Below, piece by piece: positions 24,625 through 31,621 of a stretch of 32,267 bases of DNA (within the stretch, counting starts at the first letter, position 1; every line of letters begins with the position of its first letter). The translations under genes were made by a program, and so were the position numbers. The notes beneath the pieces were generated by a model that worked only from the letters and a program-made list of their open reading frames with translations, was not told where the DNA came from and did no database searches. The DNA is from Flavobacteriales bacterium (GTDB lineage Bacteria > Bacteroidota > Bacteroidia > Flavobacteriales > UA16): positions 1 through 32,267 of the forward strand of contig JAOIQU010000013.1 in NCBI GenBank assembly GCA_028141885.1, in the 5' to 3' direction.

Positions 24625-25326
24625 ATGGGGTTGGCGAAGCAAGCCCTCCTCTACACCCTGATTGTTCATGTGATCGTGTTGGGGGCGATGTTGGTTTGGC
24701 CGGTGTCGGAAACGCAACCCCCAAGTGAGGTGTTTGCCGAGGTGGACATGGTGGACGAGGTGCTTGAAGCGCCTGCGCAATCCTACGAAGATGCCTTGAA
24801 GCAATCCCTGCAAGAAAAAGTCGCCAACCTCCGTGCCAATGCGGAGTCCGCCATATCGGAGGAAGCCAAGTCAAGTCAAGTTGCCGACGAGTCCGAGCTC
24901 GAGGCCATGGTGGAAACGGAATTGCGGGCCATGGAAGCGGCCGAATTCGAGCGGTTGGCCGCTGAGGAAAAAGAGTTTGAAACAGCCGGTGAAGCCGATG
25001 TCACAAGACAGGATGTCCAACAAACCTTCGAGCAGTGGGATGCCCAATACGATGGGGCGGTGACGGTGCGTTACAACTTGGAAGGTCGCACGGGCAGGGA
25101 CTTGGATGTGCCTGGCTACACATGCGAAGGAGGGGTCCAAGTTGAGGTGTTGATTGAGGTCAACCCATCGGGAAGGGTCGTGTCTGCTTCGCTCATGTCG
25201 GGAGACGAGGAAAGTTGTTTTGGGTTGGCGGCATTGCGAAGCGCTCGCCGTGCTCGCTTCAACGCATCGTCAAAGGCTCCGGCCAAGCAAAAGGGACGTC
25301 TGACCTACCTGTTTGTTGCACAGTGA
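24625..25326 (+). CDS. TonB-like inner-membrane protein
   Basis: 233 residues from MGLAKQALLYTLIVHVIVLG, chosen because it gives the usual single N-terminal membrane anchor (about 6-27) and follows the preceding stop by 2 nt. A long charged Glu/Ala helix (about 45-145) spans the periplasm. It replaces the Pro-Glu/Pro-Lys linker of classical TonB. The last 85 residues resemble a TonB C-terminal domain: VQVEVLIEVNPSGRVVSASL, then CFGLAALRSARRARFNASS and GRLTYLFVAQ. Paired Cys in YTCEGG and ESCFG may form a disulfide. Possible roles are energising an outer-membrane receptor or acting with the upstream envelope protein. No exbB or exbD is nearby. Confidence 0.75.
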   Translation: MGLAKQALLYTLIVHVIVLGAMLVWPVSETQPPSEVFAEVDMVDEVLEAPAQSYEDALKQSLQEKVANLRANAESAISEEAKSSQVADESELEAMVETELRAMEAAEFERLAAEEKEFETAGEADVTRQDVQQTFEQWDAQYDGAVTVRYNLEGRTGRDLDVPGYTCEGGVQVEVLIEVNPSGRVVSASLMSGDEESCFGLAALRSARRARFNASSKAPAKQKGRLTYLFVAQ

Positions 25327-25342
25327 CCCCAGCTCAACCGCT

Positions 25343-26550
25343 TTAGGCCTTGTCGATGTAGTCTTGGAGGTACTTGAATTTGGGTGCCAGCGTGCCCTCC
25401 AGCGTGGTTTCAGTCGCGTTGGTGAGCATGTTGTCCCGATCTCCACCGACGAGCAATGGGATGACGTGGGCCATCATGTCCTTGCCAAACCCATGGCTTG
25501 CATCACGCGGCAATTCACAAGGCAGGTTGTCGACCGCCATCACGGTGATGCCTTCGGGGTCATTCATGGCACATTCTGATTCCTGCTGAGGTTGGTATCC
25601 GAAGAGCGGGTCGGCAATGGTGCTTGGTCGCAAGGTGCAAGCCACGGGTCCGTCGATGTCGCAACTCACGTCGGCCACAACTTGAACGCGCCAAGATGCT
25701 CTTTTCATATCCTCCCTGGTGAACAGGAAGGGAGAGCCTTCAGCCCAATAATGCCCAGCGATGTAGAGGTCAGCGACTTCTGCGTAACGCATGAAGGTGC
25801 TCTCGAATTCTGTGGGGTCGGCGATGAATTTCCCCATGTCGAAGGGGCGTCCATCTCGGCGGGCATTGTATTGCTCGACATCCAATCGCGTGAAGACCGC
25901 CTCATTGAAGGACTCAGCCAAAATGCGTCAGCGTGAACTTCTCTCAACCCAAGCGCCGTCAACAGCTCGTGCGCTCCCATGCCCACGCGGCCTCCGCCCG
26001 TGAGCACCAGCTTCATGTCGGCAGGCAAGTCGATGGCTTTGGCATGCTCCACCATTTCCTTCATGTCCTCACAATCGATGGCTTTGGGTAAGGAGAACGT
26101 CTCGTGTCGCATCCCCCAAGCTCGCAATCCGTTGTAAGCACCTACAATGCCTGCCCACCGGCCAAACCCGATGACCCTTGAGCCGTTGGTTCGCTTGATC
26201 AACTCATAATCGATGAGCCGAATGCGCTTGTCGACGATGGCTCGGAGTAGTTTGGCATTGTAAGGCTGCAGCTTGTACGTATGGCTGAAGAACATGTACG
26301 TCTTGTCCGCGATGAGTTCATCTACAGGCACTTCTTTCACACCCAACAGCACATCGCAGTCGTTCACATCGGACACAACCTCGACGCCAAGCGCGCGGTA
26401 TTCCTCATCCTGAATCCGTCTGACCCCACTCGATTCCACCACCAACTCCACTTCGGGATAGAGCGCTTTCAAATCAGCACATTGGGCAGGGGTGAGGGGC
26501 ACCCGCTGGTCGGGAGGCACTTTTCCTTCTCTGAGAACACCAATCTTCAT
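25343..26550 (-). pseudogene. Saccharopine dehydrogenase/alanine dehydrogenase-like oxidoreductase, frameshifted
   Basis: The N-terminal part (26550 to about 25924) reads MKIGVLREGKVPPDQRVPLTP, an opening of the AlaDH/PNT/saccharopine dehydrogenase superfamily, with MFFSHTYKLQPYN, VIGFGRWAGIVGAYNGLR and the nucleotide-binding VLTGGGRVGMGAHELL. It then leaves frame. The C-terminal part (25921 to 25343) continues the same family with YIAGHYWAEGSPFLFTRED, VADVSCDIDGPVACTLRPST and VMAVDNLPCELP. The break is at four T (A 25920-25923 on the plus strand). One extra T restores HADAFLAESFNEAVF and a single protein of about 402 residues. It is either a sequencing or assembly error or a recent inactivation. 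The intact enzyme would be an NAD(P)-dependent amino acid dehydrogenase. Confidence 0.85.
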
Positions 26551-26555
26551 GAGAC

Positions 26556-26563
26556 CAAAAATA
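26556..26563 (-). promoter_or_regulatory. -7 promoter element TATTTTTG
   Basis: Perfect TAnnTTTG on the minus strand, 5 nt before the ATG of the frameshifted dehydrogenase. A preserved promoter fits a recent mutation or a sequencing error better than an old pseudogene. Confidence 0.6.
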
Positions 26564-26681
26564 GAAGACCGGTCTCCGAATCGGTTCTCCTCAGTTGCAG
26601 ATGTTTCCTTACCGGTTCGGTCTCATTCGAGTCGTACTTTCGCACTTGTGTCTGGTGACGCCAGAACGTTCTTTGAATTTT

Positions 26682-27079
26682 GGGGCCGATTTTGGATTTG
26701 ACAGCAAGATGACCAAATCGGGGAAGCATGTCGAGCTCTTGGAGATGTTGCTCGTTAATCTCAAATCTTCAGTCAGAAATGACAACACTTCCTACGCGCT
26801 CGCGGCCTAATCGACCAAGTCGATTCGCCTAATTCCAGCCACTAGGTGGCGGAACGAGCTGTCCAGTGGCGACGTACGGACCCTTTCGTCGTCACAACGG
26901 GCATCAGGTAAATGGGACTAGCTAACGGTGAGTCCGACACCCGGCGCGAATTTTACTGGACTACGCTGTTTGGTGGGCTGCTCGTGGTCAGCCTTCAGCC
27001 GACAATCAATCACGAGATAAACATGTAGAAACTCCGGTGTGGCCTTGTTTGGACGGGGGTTCGACTCCCCCCGGCTCCA
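26682..27079 (+). ncRNA. ssrA: Transfer-messenger RNA (tmRNA)
   Basis: The 5' end GGGGCCGATTTTGGATTTGA pairs with the 3' end CGGCTCC (27072-27078) in a 7-bp acceptor stem that includes the G3:U pair read by alanyl-tRNA synthetase. The T-arm is GGGGG-TTCGACT-CCCCC (27054-27070). The tag frame follows CAGTC and reads RNDNTSYALAA then TAA (26775-26810), ending in the YALAA degron of bacterial tmRNA tags. CCA is not encoded; CACAT follows. The RNA is about 398 nt before CCA addition. tmRNA with SmpB rescues stalled ribosomes and tags the product for proteolysis. The interval 26551-26681 holds no gene and presumably carries the promoter. Confidence 0.95.
26775..26810 (+). other. ssrA: tmRNA proteolysis-tag reading frame
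   Basis: Eleven codons and TAA: Arg-Asn-Asp-Asn-Thr-Ser-Tyr-Ala-Leu-Ala-Ala. The bases CAGTC before the first codon correspond to the UAGUC element that sets the resume codon in E. coli, with the critical A four bases upstream. The full tag would be Ala (from the tRNA part) plus these eleven residues. Confidence 0.85.
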
Positions 27080-27097
27080 CATGTAAAGTGGACTTTA
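27074..27097 (+). other. Attachment-site-like core at the tmRNA 3' end
   Basis: The tmRNA 3' end CTCCAC, then ATGTAAA, then GTGGAC forms an inverted repeat of TCCAC/GTGGA around 7 nt, followed by TTTAC. This is the layout of a tyrosine-recombinase core site: two arms and a 7-bp crossover region. The same core with one mismatch (TCCAC AAGTAAA GTGGA CTTTAC) occurs at 31502-31524, and a more diverged copy at 31596-31618. ssrA 3' ends are well-known integration targets. No integrase gene is in the window. Confidence 0.5.
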
Positions 27098-27128
27098 CCT
27101 TCCGAGAAGGGTAAAGGGTCATCAAACC

Positions 27129-27473
27129 TCATTCATTGCGGTAATGGCAACACTTTGGGAGAGCGTAATAGCAGCTGTCTGGAGCCAAAAACAAAGAGGT
27201 GTCGTGACCCGCAAAGGCAACTCGCTTTTGCAAGCTTGAGTCGGAACACTGCCGAGTCTTGTATCTGACGGTTACCGTTTCGGAGAATTGTTCCCAAGAT
27301 GCTTGAATGACGCCTTTGATTTGAAGACTTTGTACGATGTTCTCCTGACACCATGGGCAACATCCGCTCGCACGAAAAGTGGTCGTAGTTTTTGATTGTC
27401 CCAATGCGTGCGCCGAAATCAACAACAATAGCGAAAAGCAGAATAGGTGAGGTATAAAGCGAATTTCAATCAT
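27129..27473 (-). CDS. Exported heavy-metal-associated (HMA) domain protein
   Basis: 114 residues with a signal peptide ending ALGQ (about residue 26). The HMA fold follows: metal-binding CCPWCQENIVQSLQ (the CxxC pair at about 38-41), then KGVIQASWEQFSETVTVRYKTRQ, then VAFAGHDTSLFLAPDSCYYALPKCC. The last motif, DxxYxxLPxCCxY, is usual in periplasmic HMA proteins of Bacteroidota. It probably carries copper or another soft metal ion. The gene is visibly richer in A+T than its neighbours and lies between the tmRNA 3' end and the first direct repeat, which suggests acquisition by transfer. No -7 element is seen near its ATG. Confidence 0.8.
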   Translation of the reverse strand: MIEIRFIPHLFCFSLLLLISAHALGQSKTTTTFRASGCCPWCQENIVQSLQIKGVIQASWEQFSETVTVRYKTRQCSDSSLQKRVAFAGHDTSLFLAPDSCYYALPKCCHYRNE

Positions 27474-27540
27474 TACAAGCGCCGTAGGAGAAAAACGATT
27501 TGTTCAATCGCCAAAATACCAATTTAAAGGGGGATAATCA

Positions 27541-27592
27541 CTTCACCAAATCAGGGTCAAGGGTGTTCGGCTTCTGTCCTGCTGGGTCCACC
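27541..27592 (-). repeat. Direct repeat copy A (tail-coding / att-like)
   Basis: Shares an identical 32-bp block (27560-27591) with copies B and C. On the minus strand it reads LVDPAGQKPNTLDPDLVK and then TGA (27538-27540). Similarity stops at the CAC, before the core inverted repeat found in copies B and C, so this copy lacks the GTGGAC arm. The 202-bp gap 27474-27675 between the HMA gene and the phosphoesterase holds this repeat, and also an inverted repeat GAGGCA/TGCCTC (27647-27663). Confidence 0.75.
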
Positions 27593-27675
27593 AGGGGAAG
27601 GAGAATTAGCGCTGGCTTAACGGATTGAAATCGCCCAGGTGCACTTGAGGCAACACGTGCCTCGCATCTTGCGCG

Positions 27676-28524
27676 ATGACTCTCCAAGAACAACCCTTGT
27701 TGAAACGGCCTGTCCAATTGGCCGTGATTTCCGACTTGCATTTGGGAATGCGCGGATGCCGAGCAGCCGAAGTGCTGAGCTATTTGAAGTCCATTGATCC
27801 TGAAATTCTCGTGCTGAACGGGGACATCATCGACGTTTGGCAATTCAAGAAAAAGTACTTCCCGGCGGCCCACATGCAGGTCGTTCGTGAGCTGCTAGGA
27901 ATGATCGCCCGCCAAAAAACCATTTACTACATCACGGGAAACCACGACGAGGTGTTCCGCCGTTTCAAGGGCTTCGAAACGAGCAACTTCAGAATCGTCA
28001 ACAAGGTGGTCCTTCCATTGGACGGAAAGAGGGCGTGGTTTTTTCATGGCGACGTCTTCGACGTGACCATGCAGCATTCCAAGTGGCTTGCCATGCTCGG
28101 AGGGAAGGGATACGACGCCTTGATTTGGTTCAATCACCTGATCAACCAGGTGTCGCTTGCTTTGGGCAAGGGACGCATCTCCCTGTCCAAAAAAGTCAAG
28201 GAGAGCGTCAAAAGCGCGGTCAAATTCATCAACCATTTCGAAGAAACGGCGGCAGAAATTGCCATCCGCAACGGATTCGATTACGTCGTGTGCGGCCACA
28301 TTCACCAGCCCGCCAACCGCACCATCGTCATGAACGAGGGCCAAGTAATCTACCTCAACAGCGGAGATTGGGTGGAGAACTGCACGGCGCTGGAATACAA
28401 CCAGGGCGAGTGGCGCATTCACTGGCAAGAGGAGGTTGCTGCGCGCGACACCGAAAAGGGAGAAAAAGCGCGGAGCACCAAGGACCTGTTCCAGGAGTTG
28501 CTTGTGGAATTCTCCATGATTTGA
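27676..28524 (+). CDS. UDP-2,3-diacylglucosamine diphosphatase-like metallophosphoesterase
   Basis: 282 residues. All calcineurin-like metal ligands are seen: ISDLHLGMRG (about 18-27), LNGDIIDVW (about 48-56), TGNHDEVFRRF (about 88-98), FHGDVFD (about 123-129) and CGHIHQPANR (about 206-215). The layout matches the LpxH-like enzymes that hydrolyse UDP-2,3-diacylglucosamine to lipid X in lipid A synthesis at the inner membrane. Members of this longer subgroup may act on other phospho-substrates. The glycosyltransferase begins 1 nt after its stop. Base composition is like the main chromosome, unlike the flanking repeats. Confidence 0.82.
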   Translation: MTLQEQPLLKRPVQLAVISDLHLGMRGCRAAEVLSYLKSIDPEILVLNGDIIDVWQFKKKYFPAAHMQVVRELLGMIARQKTIYYITGNHDEVFRRFKGFETSNFRIVNKVVLPLDGKRAWFFHGDVFDVTMQHSKWLAMLGGKGYDALIWFNHLINQVSLALGKGRISLSKKVKESVKSAVKFINHFEETAAEIAIRNGFDYVVCGHIHQPANRTIVMNEGQVIYLNSGDWVENCTALEYNQGEWRIHWQEEVAARDTEKGEKARSTKDLFQELLVEFSMI

Positions 28525-28525
28525 C

Positions 28526-29521
28526 ATGAAAGTGCTGTACGCCTTTCAGGGCACGGGGAACGGCCACCACACCCGCTCGGTTGAGTTTTTGCCCCTTCTC
28601 AAGGACATGGCCGAGGTGGACGTTTGGGTCAGTGGAGGGGCGCTGAACCGCACGTACGACGTGTCGGTGGATCGCCGGTTTCAGGGTCTGGGGTTTTCAT
28701 TTGGAACGAAAGGCGGCATCGATTGGGGGGCGTCGCTGCGTGCCTTGAAGCCGCGTACCCTGTTGCGCGACGTACGATCGCTTGACGTTCGTGGATTCGA
28801 CCTTGTGCTGAACGATTTTGAACCCCTGACTGCCTGGGCCGCACGGCGGCAAGGCGTTCCAGTGGTCGGATTGTCCCACCAAGCTGCGGTCAAGCATCCA
28901 AGCAGTCCTAAACCCTCACAGTCCGACACAATCGCCGCCCGCATCCTGGAAAACTACGCGCCTGCCGAGGTCGAGATTGGATTTCACTTCCAACGCTACG
29001 CCACTGAAATCAGGACCCCCATCATCCGCCGACAGGTGCGGGAAATGGCGGTCTCCAACGCCGGTCACATCACGGTGTATTTGCCGGCATACGGAGAACA
29101 AGCATTGCTGCGGGTGTTGCGGGAGTTTCCTGAAGTGACGTGGGAGGTGTTTTCGCGTCACTGGACCGTGCCATCCACGCAAGGGAATGTCCGCTTCTTG
29201 CCCGCCTCCTCGGAAGGGTTTTTGAAGAGCATGGCCTCAAGTGCAGGCGTGTTGTGTGGCGCAGGATTTGAGACGCCTGCCGAAGCGCTTTTCCTGAAGA
29301 AGCCCCTTTTTGTGGTCCCCATGCGTGGCCAATTTGAGCAGCAATGCAACGCTGCGGCGCTGTCCCAAATGGGCGTTCCCTCCGTCCCTGAATTTGGAGG
29401 CGATGCGGTGACCGCCCTCCGTCAATGGCTCAGCAACCCCTGCATCGTGGACGTCGACTACCCTGACGAGAGTCGAGAGGTGCTGCAACAGGCGTTGCGC
29501 ACGGCCAAAGTTGAAATGTGA
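28526..29521 (+). CDS. GT-B glycosyltransferase (MJ1255-like)
   Basis: 331 residues. Opens with VLYAFQGTGNGHHTRSVEFL, the Gly-rich N-terminal loop of this glycosyltransferase group, and later has GVPVVGLSHQAAV (about 109-121). The C-terminal half shows ITVYLPAYGEQALLRVL and GAGFETPAEALFLKKPLFVVPMRGQFEQQCNA (in pieces, about 250-275), the nucleotide-sugar binding region shared with MurG-like enzymes. Donor and acceptor are unknown. Because it is coupled to an LpxH-like gene, a role in surface glycolipid synthesis is a reasonable inference. Confidence 0.8.
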   Translation: MKVLYAFQGTGNGHHTRSVEFLPLLKDMAEVDVWVSGGALNRTYDVSVDRRFQGLGFSFGTKGGIDWGASLRALKPRTLLRDVRSLDVRGFDLVLNDFEPLTAWAARRQGVPVVGLSHQAAVKHPSSPKPSQSDTIAARILENYAPAEVEIGFHFQRYATEIRTPIIRRQVREMAVSNAGHITVYLPAYGEQALLRVLREFPEVTWEVFSRHWTVPSTQGNVRFLPASSEGFLKSMASSAGVLCGAGFETPAEALFLKKPLFVVPMRGQFEQQCNAAALSQMGVPSVPEFGGDAVTALRQWLSNPCIVDVDYPDESREVLQQALRTAKVEM

Positions 29522-29572
29522 TCGCCGCTTGAGCTTAACGTTGACGCAACACACACCGCCGACTTTTGCGGG

Positions 29573-30400
29573 ATGAATCAAGTCTCGCGGATGGCACTGG
29601 GTTGGCTGATGTTCTTGGCCCTTCCCTCCTTTCATGCCCAACAGCACATTCACCTCGTTGGCGCCATGCCCACGGTGGACGTGGGGATGCCGTTGGGTGA
29701 ACACTGGCACTTCGAGAAATACTCGTTTGCATGCTTGCTTCCCTTCGAGCAATCTCGGCCTTCGTTTTCGAATGCAGCCGTCATGGAGAATTTTGGCCCT
29801 GGGTCGGAAGTCGGAGATGGCCGTGCCATTCGAAGCCTTGTGTTTGCCTACACCGAATTCGACTTGACCCGCACCCTCAACGAAGCCTGGTCTTTGACGG
29901 GCAGTTACACCCACGAGTGGGTGCCTTCGACCTCCCACGTTCAGGGTGCTGGAGAGCGATACACACGCAACGAGCATCGGTTTTGGCTGCAGTCCAAATG
30001 CCAGTCCAACAAAGACGCTGGTTTGTCTTGGTGGTGGCGAATGCGCTGGGACCAGCGATGGATTGAATCGGATCCTTTCAATGAGGTTGCAGAGCCCTGG
30101 ACCTCGCGTCCGCGGGTTCGCGAGCAGCTCGGATGCGCCTTGCCCTTCGGTGGGGGCACGCTCGCTGCAAGTGCCGAGGTCTTTGTGGAGGCCTGGGATG
30201 GCGCCCAGCTTTCCTCACCCCTCGACCGCTTCAGAGAAGCATGGACGACCCTCCAATACGGGGCTTCCTTGAGCGAATCGGTGCGCTGGGAAGCCGGACC
30301 TTTGGTGGTGAGTTGGAAACAATTTGGCGATGACGCAAGCCTTGGTTGGGCGCACTTCTGGTACGTACAAGCCACGGCGTTTGTGACGATTGGATCATGA
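29573..30400 (+). CDS. Outer-membrane beta-barrel protein, DUF2490-like
   Basis: 275 residues with a signal peptide ending FHAQ (about residue 22). The remainder alternates polar and hydrophobic residues with many aromatic strands ([49 protein letters not shown]), as in small outer-membrane barrels; the layout resembles DUF2490. No enzymatic motif. Its TGA overlaps the next ATG as ATGA, so it is translationally coupled to the arsenite permease. A weak promoter-like TAACGTTG lies about 30 nt before the ATG. Confidence 0.65.
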   Translation: MNQVSRMALGWLMFLALPSFHAQQHIHLVGAMPTVDVGMPLGEHWHFEKYSFACLLPFEQSRPSFSNAAVMENFGPGSEVGDGRAIRSLVFAYTEFDLTRTLNEAWSLTGSYTHEWVPSTSHVQGAGERYTRNEHRFWLQSKCQSNKDAGLSWWWRMRWDQRWIESDPFNEVAEPWTSRPRVREQLGCALPFGGGTLAASAEVFVEAWDGAQLSSPLDRFREAWTTLQYGASLSESVRWEAGPLVVSWKQFGDDASLGWAHFWYVQATAFVTIGS

Positions 30401-31416
30401 CTGGAAAACGTCTTTCCTTCCTCGACCGCCACTTGACGTGGTGGATTTTGGCCGCCATGGCGCTTGGACTCGCGTTGGGCAAATGGGTGCCGAGTGTCCC
30501 GCAAATGCTCGGGAACATGCAGGTGGGGACAACCAACATCCCTTTGGCGGTAGGGCTGATCTTGATGATGTACCCTCCGCTTGCCAAGGCCAACTACCGC
30601 CTGCTGCCGGAGGTCTTTCGCAACACCAAACTCGTCACCCTGAGCATCGTCCTGAATTGGGTGGTGGGTCCGGTGTTGATGTTTGGGTTGGCGGTGCTGT
30701 TTTTGAGGGACGAACCGGGGTACTTGAGCGGATTGATTTTGATCGGATTGGCCCGATGCATCGCGATGGTGTTGGTGTGGAACGACTTGGCAGGCGGCAA
30801 CCGAGAATTGGGCGCAGGACTGGTCGCCCTCAACAGCGTGTTTCAGGTGGTGGCCTACAGCTTTTACGCGTGGCTTTTCATCTCTGAACTTCCCGAATGG
30901 CTTTGCTTGCCGTCCATGGCGGTCGACGTGCCTGTGTCCATGGTAGCCCAAAGCGTGGCCATCTACCTGGGTATTCCATTCCTCGCCGGATTTGTGAGCC
31001 GGGAATGGTTCGTGCGAAGAAGAGGCCTCGCTTGGTACAAACAAGCCTTCCTTCCCCGCATTTCCCCCCTGACCCTCGTCGCCCTGCTTTTCACCATCGT
31101 GGCCATGTTCAGCCTCAAGGGAGATCAAATCACGGCGCTCCCTCTGGACGTCCTTCGCATCGCGCTGCCTCTTGTGATGTACTTCGTGGGGATGTTCTTG
31201 CTCAGCATGGTCCTGGGTCGTCGCTTGAGCGCCAGCCACAGCGACAACACGGCCGTGGCGTTCACGGCGGCAGGCAACAACTTCGAACTGGCCATCGCGG
31301 TGGCAGTGGCGGTGTTTGGGTTGCAAAGTGACCAAGCGTTTGTGGGCGTCATCGGTCCCCTCATTGAAGTCCCTGCGCTCCTTCTGCTCGTCCGCGTGGC
31401 CAAGCGCATGGCTTGA
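30397..31416 (+). CDS. arsB: ACR3-family arsenite efflux permease
   Basis: 339 residues from [16 protein letters not shown]; the ATG overlaps the preceding stop. Ten hydrophobic segments are visible. ACR3 signatures are [18 protein letters not shown] (about 127-144) with the conserved Cys, followed by [21 protein letters not shown], and [15 protein letters not shown] (about 290-304). ACR3 proteins export arsenite, and some antimonite, across the inner membrane using the proton gradient. There is no arsR, arsC or arsM beside it, so regulation by arsenic is not evident here. Copies B and C of the direct repeat follow within 40 nt. Confidence 0.92.
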   Translation: MTGKRLSFLDRHLTWWILAAMALGLALGKWVPSVPQMLGNMQVGTTNIPLAVGLILMMYPPLAKANYRLLPEVFRNTKLVTLSIVLNWVVGPVLMFGLAVLFLRDEPGYLSGLILIGLARCIAMVLVWNDLAGGNRELGAGLVALNSVFQVVAYSFYAWLFISELPEWLCLPSMAVDVPVSMVAQSVAIYLGIPFLAGFVSREWFVRRRGLAWYKQAFLPRISPLTLVALLFTIVAMFSLKGDQITALPLDVLRIALPLVMYFVGMFLLSMVLGRRLSASHSDNTAVAFTAAGNNFELAIAVAVAVFGLQSDQAFVGVIGPLIEVPALLLLVRVAKRMA

Positions 31417-31455
31417 CCGCAACAATGAGACCGAAGCAAGAAGTCGACAGATTCA

Positions 31456-31526
31456 CTTCACCAAATCGGCTTTGAGGGTGTTCGGCTTCTGTCCTGCTGG
31501 GTCCACAAGTAAAGTGGACTTTACAT
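31456..31526 (-). repeat. Direct repeat copy B (tail-coding / att-like)
   Basis: About 71 bp. Contains the 32-bp identical block (31475-31506) and the inverted-repeat core GTCCAC-AAGTAAA-GTGGAC (31501-31519). On the minus strand it reads LYQFIPDVKSTLLVDPAGQK then PNTLKADLVK and TGA. It is in tandem with copy C at a 94-bp period. The 356-bp stretch 31417-31772 has no full gene: it holds copies B and C and then an A+T-rich presumed promoter region. Confidence 0.8.
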
Positions 31527-31549
31527 CTGGGATGAATTGGTAAAGCCTA

Positions 31550-31621
31550 CTTGACCAAATCCGGATTCAGGGTGTTCGGCTTCTGTCCTGCTGGGTCCAC
31601 AAGCAAAGTGGATTTGACATT
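31550..31621 (-). repeat. Direct repeat copy C (tail-coding / att-like)
   Basis: About 72 bp, with the 32-bp block at 31569-31600 and core GTCCAC-AAGCAAA-GTGGAT. The minus strand reads VKSTLLVDPAGQKPNTLNPDLVK in two pieces and then TAG. Relative to copy B, the codons for Val, Lys, Leu (twice) and the later Val differ only at synonymous positions. Confidence 0.8.

Noticed and set aside
27092..27116. TTTACCTTC/GAAGGGTAAA hairpin after ssrA as a terminator
   Set aside because: One bulged base and no T run; it may end the RNA, but the sequence does not support a confident call.
27538..27873. 111-codon minus-strand open frame ending in the repeated tail of copy A
   Set aside because: Most of it is opposite the start of the phosphoesterase gene and shows no domain. 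Only the last 18 codons, covered by the repeat, carry a coding signal.
29941..31425. 494-codon minus-strand open frame rich in His, Gln, Asp and Glu
   Set aside because: It is the mirror of the ACR3 permease and DUF2490-like genes; hydrophobic sense codons read in reverse give the charged composition.
31456..31621. Repeats as integron attC sites or a cassette array
   Set aside because: No RYYYAAC/GTTRRRY boxes, no integron integrase and no series of small cassettes; the core inverted repeat fits a phage- or island-type attachment site better.
31456..31621. Repeats as a CRISPR array
   Set aside because: Only two tandem copies, with no constant-length spacers and no cas genes; the repeats have a protein-coding pattern of change.
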